Positions 31,159 through 36,068 of a stretch of DNA of 36,519 bases are shown here, piece after piece; the stretch's first letter is position 1, and each line of letters begins with the position of its first letter. The notes beneath the pieces are model-generated. The model had not been told where the DNA came from. It saw nothing but the letters and a program-made list of their open reading frames with translations, and did no database searches. A program made the translations under genes and the position numbers. The stretch comes from a virus: the IMG/VR virus record IMGVR_UViG_3300047325_000071, positions 1 to 36,519 of that record. One strand, 5' to 3'.

Positions 31159-31259
31159 CACCTCATAGAGAGCTAGATTGCGGAAGGACAAGGATACACA
31201 GAGAGGTATCTCGTACCACAATAGGGGGTCTACTGCGCAATCTAGCCGTCAATGAGGTG
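31159..31259 (-). promoter_or_regulatory. long leader hairpin that would hide the replication gene's ribosome binding site
   Basis: Arms at 31236-31259 and 31159-31182 pair over 24 positions with two mismatches and one G-U: an 11-bp perfect part (CGCAATCTAGC/GCTAGATTGCG) and an 8-bp perfect part (CACCTCAT/ATGAGGTG). The second contains the Shine-Dalgarno GAGGTG of the gene starting at 31155. When folded, the initiator's start would be closed. Confidence 0.6.
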
Positions 31260-31267
31260 TTCGTCAT
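31163..31267 (-). CDS. 34-residue leader ORF upstream of the replication initiator gene
   Basis: An ORF from ATG 31267 (AGAGGA upstream, eight-base spacing) encodes MTNTSLTARLRSRPPIVVRD then TSLCILVLPQSSSL. It spans both arms of the long leader hairpin, and its stop TGA is part of the Shine-Dalgarno of the next gene (TGAGGTG), seven bases before ATG 31155. Translating it would melt the hairpin and deliver ribosomes to the initiator start. The peptide itself looks unremarkable, so a regulatory rather than protein role is likely. Confidence 0.45.
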   Translation of the reverse strand: MTNTSLTARLRSRPPIVVRDTSLCILVLPQSSSL

Positions 31268-31290
31268 AATGGGTATCCTCTAGTTAATTT

Positions 31291-31318
31291 TTTATAGTCC
31301 ATAGTCCCCCTATGTGAT
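31291..31318 (-). promoter_or_regulatory. possible promoter for the replication operon
   Basis: On the minus strand, ATCACA (31318-31313), a 16-base spacer and TATAAA (31296-31291) give a sigma70-like promoter whose transcript would start near 31284, just before the leader ORF. An inverted repeat CCTATG/CATAGG (31309-31314 and 31325-31330) overlaps the -35. The region 31280-31370 is AT-rich and could also be an origin. Confidence 0.4.
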
Positions 31319-31340
31319 GTGCAGCATAGGCATGAGCTTT

Positions 31341-31356
31341 TTATGATTCAAGTCAA
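31341..31356 (-). promoter_or_regulatory. predicted operator copy upstream of the replication operon
   Basis: The minus strand reads TTGACTTGAATCATAA, matching the copy at 33221-33234 at 13 of 14 positions (TGACTTRAATCATA). It lies about 60 bases upstream of the possible replication promoter. Confidence 0.5.
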
Positions 31357-31366
31357 ATTTTATGAG

Positions 31367-31381
31367 CGGCTTATACAGCCG
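31367..31381 (-). terminator. short hairpin after the RuvC-like gene
   Basis: A 5-bp stem (CGGCT/AGCCG) with a five-base loop starts four bases after the resolvase stop on the minus strand and is followed by an AT-rich stretch (CTCATAAAATTT). It could be a weak terminator separating the resolvase operon from the replication operon. Confidence 0.35.
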
Positions 31382-31384
31382 GTC

Positions 31385-31885
31385 TCAGGCGAATTTTAAG
31401 CGCACCATGTGGCGCTCCCATGCCTGCGTAATGAGAAGGGCCAGCGCGTCGGCCTCGTCGTTTAGGAGCGTGCTGCCGGGCACCCCGCCCTTCCAGCCGT
31501 GCCAGCGCGCCTGCTCGCACATATCGATCTTCTCGGCGCGCCCGGAGCCGGTGAACTTCAGCTTCAGGGTGCTGGGAAAGATGCCGATCGTCTCGACGTT
31601 AAAGCCGGCAGCAAACATATTCAGGACCATAAGCAGTCCCTTATAAAGCTCACCGCCGTCGCTGCTTTTCATATTGCCTACGAACTGGACCTTTTCATAA
31701 AAGATCGCGTCAGGCTGGCCGAGGGTGAGGAGGAAATTGTAAAACCGGATGCCGCGTTGTCCGATATGTTCATGCGGCTTGATGCTGAAGTCACGCACCC
31801 CGCTGGCGATGATCCTGTCACCCTCGGAAACGGCCCACCCTGTGCGGGTGCCGAGGTCAAGACCAAGCCAGCGGGGGGACGCCAC
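31385..31885 (-). CDS. RuvC-like Holliday junction resolvase
   Basis: The product is 166 residues from GTG 31885, placed two bases after the upstream stop. The longer frame overlaps that gene out of frame. RNase H-fold motifs are RWLGLDLGTRTGWAV with the first catalytic Asp, IFYEKVQFVGN with the Glu, and LLNDEADALALLITQAW with the final acidic pair. TLKLKFTGSGRAEKIDM in between is the usual basic segment before the last catalytic residues. Such enzymes cut branched DNA formed in replication and recombination so that it can be packaged. The length is normal for phage RuvC-like enzymes. Confidence 0.75.
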   Translation of the reverse strand: MASPRWLGLDLGTRTGWAVSEGDRIIASGVRDFSIKPHEHIGQRGIRFYNFLLTLGQPDAIFYEKVQFVGNMKSSDGGELYKGLLMVLNMFAAGFNVETIGIFPSTLKLKFTGSGRAEKIDMCEQARWHGWKGGVPGSTLLNDEADALALLITQAWERHMVRLKFA

Positions 31886-31886
31886 C

Positions 31887-32498
31887 TTAATACCTGTGCA
31901 CACCGGCGGCGTGGGCATAGGGGTCGACAACCTGCTCGTGCTTGGACTGGTTATCCTCGACACGCTCGCTCTCTGCGACGTCAGCGCGTTCCGGGACCCT
32001 ATTAGCTGCCCCCGTACCCACTTCCTTGCCTGTATGGCCTCCGCTGGCGGCAAGGATAGCCTTTTTATTCTCCTCGCGTTTGGCGTTAAGGGCCTTCAGG
32101 ATCGCCTTCTGCTCGTCAGACAGCGGCATGGAGAGCTGCTCCTCGTAGAGGGCCTCGGTGGCCTTCTTGGCGACGACGTCCTCGGGCTCCATCTTCCGCA
32201 GCTTGCGCACACGGTCGAGGGCCGACAGGTCGACCTTCATTTTGCGCAGCTCGCCGCGCACACCGCGCTTTGCCAGATTCAGCTTCGCGGCCTCGAGCTC
32301 GATCTTGTCCAGCTGGCCGTTAAGGTCAAGGAAGCTTTTCGAGGCGTTCGCTCCGGGCATGTCGGCTGCCATGGTGACAAGCAGCTTATCGGAGGCGGCT
32401 TTCATGGCCTTTTTATTGGCCGCCTTCGTGGCCTTCTTCGCATTGGCCTTGCTCTCCTTCACTTCCTCGTCGGTCTTTTTGGTCGGTTCTTTCTTCAT
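31887..32498 (-). CDS. GapR-like (DUF2312-like) charged helical protein
   Basis: The product is 203 residues. The N-terminus is Lys/Ala-rich (KKATKAANKKAMKAASDK). The central part, GQLDKIELEAAKLNLAKRGV then VDLSALDRVRKLRKMEPEDV and ALYEEQLSMPL, has the layout of GapR/DUF2312 proteins of alphaproteobacteria (long helix, a G/V-D-x-x-A-L hinge, R-x-L-R-K-M and a C-terminal E-x-Y-x-x-x-L-x-M). GapR binds overtwisted DNA ahead of replication and transcription forks. The C-terminal 60 residues are polar and look disordered. The match is from memory and is not strong, so it may be an unrelated helical phage protein. Confidence 0.45.
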   Translation of the reverse strand: MKKEPTKKTDEEVKESKANAKKATKAANKKAMKAASDKLLVTMAADMPGANASKSFLDLNGQLDKIELEAAKLNLAKRGVRGELRKMKVDLSALDRVRKLRKMEPEDVVAKKATEALYEEQLSMPLSDEQKAILKALNAKREENKKAILAASGGHTGKEVGTGAANRVPERADVAESERVEDNQSKHEQVVDPYAHAAGVHRY

Positions 32499-32536
32499 GG
32501 TGGTGACTCCTTAATCGTTAATGGGCAGGCACGGCT

Positions 32537-32872
32537 TTAGGCGGTGAGGTGCTGCTTTGCCCAGAGATAGCCCTCATCGAACTTGAACTGCGCGAGGCTG
32601 CCGGCATCACCGGGGATATTCTCGCGTACGAAACGCTTCAGGTCCTCGACCTTGGCGAGCAACTCGCGGGCCTTCAGCGCCTGCAATGTGGCAAAATGAT
32701 GGGCATGCGAGGGCGTCGATGCCTGATTGATGCCTTCCCCAAGCTGGCTGACAGAAGCAAAGCCCGTGGCGTTACCCGCTCTCCCGTCTGGGCGCTGGTG
32801 GTCGATACTGTCGCAAGCCAGCCGAGGGTTCTTGGCTTCCTCGATTTCTTTGTCTCTATAAGGATCGCGCAT
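32537..32872 (-). CDS. small phage protein of unknown function
   Basis: The product is 111 residues from ATG 32872, preceded by AAGGAGA. The open frame extends upstream through the end of the HTH gene without a better start. It is hydrophilic (MRDPYRDKEIEEAKNPRLAC), with a helix at about 58-85 (HHFATLQALKARELLAKVED) and a C-terminal FKFDEGYLWAKQHL. The A-R-E-L-L-A-K-V-x-D-L-x-R-F helix and the small size suggest a protein-interaction or DNA-associated role. No family is recognised. Confidence 0.55.
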   Translation of the reverse strand: MRDPYRDKEIEEAKNPRLACDSIDHQRPDGRAGNATGFASVSQLGEGINQASTPSHAHHFATLQALKARELLAKVEDLKRFVRENIPGDAGSLAQFKFDEGYLWAKQHLTA

Positions 32873-32885
32873 ATACGTCTCCTTT

Positions 32886-33107
32886 TTAACTGTTAAAATG
32901 ATGGCCATGGGAAGCCATGAACTCATAGAGCTCGTCGGCCTTCTCGATGGTGATGGTACCCCCGGCAGTGAAGCGTTCCCAGAATCTGGCGTTTCCAATG
33001 CCTTTATTGCCGATGGTGGTGAATTTCATGCCAGTTCCGGCCTGAAATGCCTCAACGTCCCGCTTTAAGCGCTGGGTCCACTTATCGCGTATCTGTGATT
33101 TTGCCAT
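32886..33107 (-). CDS. small helix-turn-helix regulator (Cro/repressor-like)
   Basis: The product is 73 residues: MAKSQIRDKWTQRLKRDVEA, then FTTIGNKGIGNARFWERF and TITIEKADELYEFMASHG. The pattern of helix, (F/L)-x-x-x-(A/I)-x-x-x-G-(D/N)-x-R-F-x-x-x-(L/F)-x-x-G-x-x-(I/L)-x-x-x-x-A-D-x-(V/L)-x-x-F-M is that of small lambda-repressor-like HTH proteins found in alphaproteobacterial phages. There is no dimerisation or cleavage domain, as in Cro. It is the first minus-strand gene of the divergent control region and has a good Shine-Dalgarno (GAGGAG), so it is the best candidate for binding the operators at 33163-33240. Confidence 0.6.
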   Translation of the reverse strand: MAKSQIRDKWTQRLKRDVEAFQAGTGMKFTTIGNKGIGNARFWERFTAGGTITIEKADELYEFMASHGHHFNS

Positions 33108-33133
33108 AATACTCCTCTTCTCAGATGGCGTGC

Positions 33134-33162
33134 ATTATTAGACTCGTGTCATGCAATTGCAA
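33134..33162 (-). promoter_or_regulatory. leftward promoter of the HTH gene
   Basis: On the minus strand, TTGCAA (33162-33157), a 17-base spacer and AATAAT (33139-33134) resemble a sigma70 promoter. The palindrome TGCAATTGCA (33152-33161) covers the -35 and may be a further protein-binding site. Confidence 0.5.
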
Positions 33163-33185
33163 GTGATTTTAATCATATTTAGGGG
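33163..33185 (+). promoter_or_regulatory. predicted operator A between the divergent -35 boxes
   Basis: GTGATTTTAATCATATTTAG plus GGG shares a pattern with the copy at 33220-33240. The core TGATTTTAATCA is nearly palindromic. It lies exactly between the leftward -35 (ending 33162) and the rightward -35 (starting 33186), where a bound regulator would affect both promoters. Confidence 0.55.
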
Positions 33186-33213
33186 TTGACTCCCACCCCG
33201 GACTGATTATGGT
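33186..33213 (+). promoter_or_regulatory. rightward early promoter
   Basis: TTGACT (33186-33191), a 16-base spacer and TATGGT (33208-33213) form a sigma70-like promoter. The transcript would start near 33220 and lead into the early operon beginning at 33247. Confidence 0.5.
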
Positions 33214-33219
33214 GGCAAC

Positions 33220-33240
33220 GTGACTTAAATCATATAGGGG
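33220..33240 (+). promoter_or_regulatory. predicted operator B at the rightward transcription start
   Basis: GTGACTTAAATCATATAGGG matches operator A as a direct repeat spaced 57 bases apart. The core TGACTTAAATCA is nearly palindromic (10 of 12 positions). It overlaps the likely start of the early transcript and precedes the Shine-Dalgarno (AGGGGGA) of the first early gene. Confidence 0.55.
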
Positions 33241-33246
33241 GACTGA

Positions 33247-33528
33247 ATGAAAATACACGCAGTTGTCGAGGTTTTGCTTGACGCCGTTGCCATAGAGCAG
33301 GCGCTCATAACCGACGAGAAGCGGATGGGGGGAAAGCGCATCTTTCTGGTGCTTGCCGCCACCTACGCGCACCCGGACGTGATTTCGCTGAAGCTTTTCT
33401 GCGATCGCACGGGCCACTGGCTGGGCTATCTCCACCACAAGGACCTGCCGGAGGGCGCCGTTAAGGTGATGCTCGGCATCCGGCCCAAGACCGATAATGA
33501 GCTGAAGGCTGAGGAGTGCGGCCTATGA
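33247..33528 (+). CDS. first gene of the early operon, unknown
   Basis: The product is 93 residues: MKIHAVVEVLLDAVAIEQAL, then KRIFLVLAATYAHPDVISLK, HWLGYLHHKDLPEGAVKVML and an acidic tail. It is alpha/beta-type with no catalytic motif that I recognise. The 16-base stretch around the start (AGGGGGACTGAATGAA) is identical to that of the primase-helicase gene at 30168. First genes behind an early phage promoter often act on host regulation or defence, but that is not shown here. Confidence 0.6.
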   Translation: MKIHAVVEVLLDAVAIEQALITDEKRMGGKRIFLVLAATYAHPDVISLKLFCDRTGHWLGYLHHKDLPEGAVKVMLGIRPKTDNELKAEECGL

Positions 33529-33629
33529 AATATAACCGCATTTTGAATACCCATGGCCACATCATTTGGATAGGGCTTGCGGTTATAATAGGCGAGCTTA
33601 TCGTAGCTCACCTATGGGGAATTATTTAA
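33525..33629 (+). CDS. 34-residue single-pass membrane protein
   Basis: A short ORF overlaps the previous stop (ATGA) and has GAGGAG upstream. It encodes MKYNRILNTHGHIIWIGLAV then IIGELIVAHLWGII. The C-terminal 22 residues form a hydrophobic helix suited to the inner membrane. It fills the gap between two early genes. The role is unknown; small early membrane proteins of phages sometimes act in superinfection exclusion. Confidence 0.5.
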   Translation: MKYNRILNTHGHIIWIGLAVIIGELIVAHLWGII

Positions 33630-33644
33630 CAAAAGGAAACTAAA

Positions 33645-33917
33645 ATGACCAAAGCAGTTTTGATTACCACCGAGTTCCGCGGCGTCTTTTTCGGCTACCT
33701 CAAAGAGGATAAAAAGGCACCCGAGCAGATTACGCTGACCAACGCGCGCAATTGCATTTACTGGTCTGCCAGCGTGGGTGGCTTCCTTGGGCTAGCCGCA
33801 AAAGGTCCCGATAAGGAATGCCGCATCGGCGTGCGCGTGCCGGAAGTTACACTTTACAAGGTGACCAGCGTAACGGCAGTCGAGGACGCCGCTGTTAAGG
33901 CGTGGGAGGCTGCCTAA
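33645..33917 (+). CDS. conserved phage protein, resembles DUF6948
   Basis: The product is 90 residues: MTKAVLITTEFRGVFFGYLK, then ITLTNARNCIYWSASVGGFL, GLAAKGPDKECRIGVRVPEV and a helix ending KAWEAA. The T-E-(F/Y)-R-G-V-F-F-G, L-x-x-A-R-N-x-I-Y-W, G-x-x-G-L-A-x-x-G-P and R-I-G-x-x-V-P motifs recur in small early proteins of many phages, which I recall as DUF6948. Their function is not established. AAAGGA precedes the ATG, and the stop overlaps the next start (TAATG). Confidence 0.65.
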   Translation: MTKAVLITTEFRGVFFGYLKEDKKAPEQITLTNARNCIYWSASVGGFLGLAAKGPDKECRIGVRVPEVTLYKVTSVTAVEDAAVKAWEAA

Positions 33918-34417
33918 TGCAACAGGCAATCATTACAAAGGCGATTGCAGCGCGAGCTGTGCTCTCCGGCGCTTGCCGAGTTCCCAAAGTGGGGGAACCT
34001 GTAAATACCCTTTCAACTAGCGATCTGGCGTGGGCTGAAACAGTGGGATTCACGCCAGCGGACATAGGGGCATCTTTGCCCCTGTGGACGCTGTACGGGT
34101 ACGGGTACGGGTACGGGTACGGGGACGGGTACGGGTACGGGTACGGGTCCGGGTACGGGGACGGGGACGGGTCTGGGTCCGGGTACGGGTCTGGGTCCGG
34201 GTACGGGTCTGGGTACGGGTACGGGTACGGGTCCGGGTACGGGGACGGGTACGGGTACGGGTACGGGTCCGGGTACGGGTCCGGGGACGGGTACGGGTAC
34301 GGGTACGGGTACGGGTACGGGTCCGGGGACGGGTCCGGGTACGGGTCCGGGTACGGGTCCGGGGACGGGAAAAAAGACCTTGGAAAGATAGTCCTCGCCA
34401 TTTTCACCAGCAAGTAA
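33917..34417 (+). CDS. early protein with a 92-residue (Y/S/D)-G dipeptide repeat
   Basis: The product is 166 residues from ATG 33917 (TAATG overlap with the previous stop). Residues 1-59 are a normal-looking soluble domain (MQQAIITKAIAARAVLSGAC, then VNTLSTSDLAWAETVGFTPA). Residues 60-151 are 46 consecutive X-Gly dipeptides with X = Tyr, Ser or Asp, and residues 152-166 are a basic/hydrophobic tail (KKDLGKIVLAIFTSK). The N-terminal part resembles small phage early proteins ending in I-G-A-S-L-P-L-W. The repeat could form a flexible or phase-separating segment. No homologue with this exact design is known to me. Confidence 0.65.
   Translation: MQQAIITKAIAARAVLSGACRVPKVGEPVNTLSTSDLAWAETVGFTPADIGASLPLWTLYGYGYGYGYGDGYGYGYGSGYGDGDGSGSGYGSGSGYGSGYGYGYGSGYGDGYGYGYGSGYGSGDGYGYGYGYGYGSGDGSGYGSGYGSGDGKKDLGKIVLAIFTSK
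34094..34369 (+). repeat. 46-unit hexanucleotide tandem repeat inside an early gene
   Basis: The run is made of 46 in-frame six-base units: TACGGG most often, with TCCGGG, GACGGG and TCTGGG variants. All six frames are open across it, so antisense and shifted ORFs here are artefacts. Because the unit is two codons long, gain or loss of units keeps the reading frame. Confidence 0.95.
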
Positions 34418-34444
34418 ATGCCAATATAATTTAAGGAGCTTAAA

Positions 34445-34744
34445 ATGCAACGTGTCTCTGCCGGCGATGCCGATAAACCTTTCCTTCATATGCCACGCGA
34501 CACCGTGCCGCCGAATAAGCTGGCCGGCGACTACATCATCGCCTTGGTGCTAACGCTCGAGCGTGAAAGCCTGCGCATCATCGACGGTACGCGCCAGAGC
34601 CGCACCAAGGTCTACCGGCGCAACGACACGACGTACGTCTGCCCGCAGGTGGACGAGGCACCCCCTGGAGGCTATCCGTGGAAAGAGGTCGGGCGCAAGT
34701 ATGGCCGCACTGTGTACAGCTTCACCCGGTGGGACGTCGCATGA
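34445..34744 (+). CDS. early phage protein of unknown function
   Basis: The product is 99 residues: MQRVSAGDADKPFLHMPRDT, then YIIALVLTLERESLRIIDGT, RRNDTTYVCPQVDEAPPGGY and VGRKYGRTVYSFTRWDVA. It is probably a small beta-rich protein. AAGGAGCTTAAA before the ATG is a good ribosome binding site. The stop overlaps the next start (ATGA). No family is recognised. Confidence 0.55.
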   Translation: MQRVSAGDADKPFLHMPRDTVPPNKLAGDYIIALVLTLERESLRIIDGTRQSRTKVYRRNDTTYVCPQVDEAPPGGYPWKEVGRKYGRTVYSFTRWDVA

Positions 34745-34944
34745 CGCAGTATTGCTTCAACTCCCGCAACGAGAAAGGATGTTACCATGTCGTTGCGGGC
34801 GTGGGCACCCTCTGCAAGATGCAGAACGATAAGGCCCACGATTTCCTGACCTATCAGGACAGGCTTTCAGAGATGCCGCCGGATGGCAGGCGCCTTTGCC
34901 CCATCTGCGATGAAATCGCCAAAAGAAAAGGTGCCACCGCATGA
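34741..34944 (+). CDS. small Cys-rich early protein, possible zinc ribbon
   Basis: The product is 67 residues from ATG 34741 (ATGA overlap with the previous gene). Cysteines occur at C5, C14 and C25, with a C-terminal RRLCPICDEIAKRKG. The last CxxC with an upstream Cys or His (CYHVV) could bind zinc. The body is hydrophilic. Small early zinc proteins of phages often bind nucleic acids or host proteins. The stop overlaps the next start. Confidence 0.5.
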   Translation: MTQYCFNSRNEKGCYHVVAGVGTLCKMQNDKAHDFLTYQDRLSEMPPDGRRLCPICDEIAKRKGATA

Positions 34945-35192
34945 GCCGCTATATGGGGAAAAGAGATGCTGCGCTTTATCACTTTAAGTCCCGCGAGGAC
35001 TCAAAAATTATTAGCATTGATGCCGCATTGCTGGGGCAATCTGATAAAGCCTATCTCATTGACACAGGCGATACGGATAAGAAGGGAAAACCTATAGGAA
35101 AATGGGTGCCTAAAAGCCTCAGTGAATATGATGCCACCGACAAGACGTTGCAGGTGGAAGAATGGTTTGCGGTGAAGGAGGGACTTGTATGA
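34941..35192 (+). CDS. early phage protein of unknown function
   Basis: The product is 83 residues: MSRYMGKRDAALYHFKSRED, then AALLGQSDKAYLIDTGDTDK, GKWVPKSLSEYDATDKTLQV and EEWFAVKEGLV. The S-D-K-A-x-L-(I/V) ... W-(V/I)-P-K-S ... E-W-x-A-x-K-x-G-L pattern recurs in small phage proteins next to recombination genes. Its function is unknown to me. The ATG and stop overlap both neighbours by four bases, so it is part of one coupled operon with the exonuclease. Confidence 0.6.
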   Translation: MSRYMGKRDAALYHFKSREDSKIISIDAALLGQSDKAYLIDTGDTDKKGKPIGKWVPKSLSEYDATDKTLQVEEWFAVKEGLV

Positions 35193-36064
35193 GCGCCACA
35201 CAGCAGCATAAAGGCCTCGAGGCCGGCATCTACTTCGGGTTGCCGGAGGATATTTACCACGCCGACCCTGCGGTCTCGCGCTCGGATATCGTGAATATGC
35301 TCGACACGCCTAATACTTACTGGAAACGGTCATGGATGAATCCGGCGCGCGAGAGCGGCATAAAGAGCGGGGAAATGGTCTACGGCAGCGCCTTCCACAC
35401 CATGCTTTTCGAGCCCCAGCACTTCGAGGAGCGCTTCTTCGTTTTCCCCCTCGACAAGTTCGTCCACGGCAAGGCGATGGTCACGGACGGGCAATACAAC
35501 GAGCTGGTGAACAGCATCAAGGTGCTGCGCGCCGGCAAGGACTCGTCGCTATTTCTCTCGGGTGGACTGCCGGAGGTGACGATCGTCTTTGATGACGACG
35601 GGGTGCGGTACCGGACCCGGCACGACTATTTCGGCATCGTGGTGACGACGGAATTCAAGACCGCCGTCAGCCTCGAGGAATGGCACCTGAAGAACGAATT
35701 CCGCAAGCGCGGGCTGGATATCCAGATGGCTCTTTACCTGCGGTCACGGGTGCGCATCCGGGAGCAGATACGCGCCGGCACTGCCCACGTCTATGGCAAG
35801 GTCGAGCCAAGATTTTTTAAGCAGTTCATGAACGAGGAGCTGAACGACTTTATTTTCATTTTCCAGCGCAAGACCGACCCGCACCCCTTCCTGCCGCTTA
35901 TGCCGGAGCAGGACACGCAGGACAGCGGCGAGCGCAAGATCGAAAGCACGAGGCGCATCTACAAGGAATATATGCGAATTTACGGGCCAAACACGCCGTG
36001 GCCAGTGAGCGAGGGGCGCGTGAAGCGCTTCTCGATGATTTACGGCATAGCCGACGAAAGGTAG
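35189..36064 (+). CDS. RecE-like PD-(D/E)XK exonuclease
   Basis: The product is 291 residues from ATG 35189, with GAAGGAGG upstream; the earlier in-frame ATG at 35162 lacks one. The N-terminal segment GIYFGLPEDIYHADPAVSRS is typical of RecE/DUF3799-type nucleases, followed by GSAFHTMLFEPQHFEERFFV. Active site: the Asp of TRHDYFGIVV, the Glu and Lys of TTEFKTAV (E-x-K in place of the commoner D-x-K), and the Gln of LDIQMALYLR. The enzyme would chew 5' ends to leave single strands for annealing by RecT, encoded four bases downstream. The length fits the family. Confidence 0.8.
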   Translation: MSATQQHKGLEAGIYFGLPEDIYHADPAVSRSDIVNMLDTPNTYWKRSWMNPARESGIKSGEMVYGSAFHTMLFEPQHFEERFFVFPLDKFVHGKAMVTDGQYNELVNSIKVLRAGKDSSLFLSGGLPEVTIVFDDDGVRYRTRHDYFGIVVTTEFKTAVSLEEWHLKNEFRKRGLDIQMALYLRSRVRIREQIRAGTAHVYGKVEPRFFKQFMNEELNDFIFIFQRKTDPHPFLPLMPEQDTQDSGERKIESTRRIYKEYMRIYGPNTPWPVSEGRVKRFSMIYGIADER

Positions 36065-36068
36065 GAGT

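Noticed and set aside
33895-34489. Minus-strand and shifted frames giving PDPYP, VPVPG or RVRVR repeats
   Set aside because: These are other readings of the hexanucleotide repeat. Only the frame from ATG 33917 has a coupled start and non-repetitive flanks.
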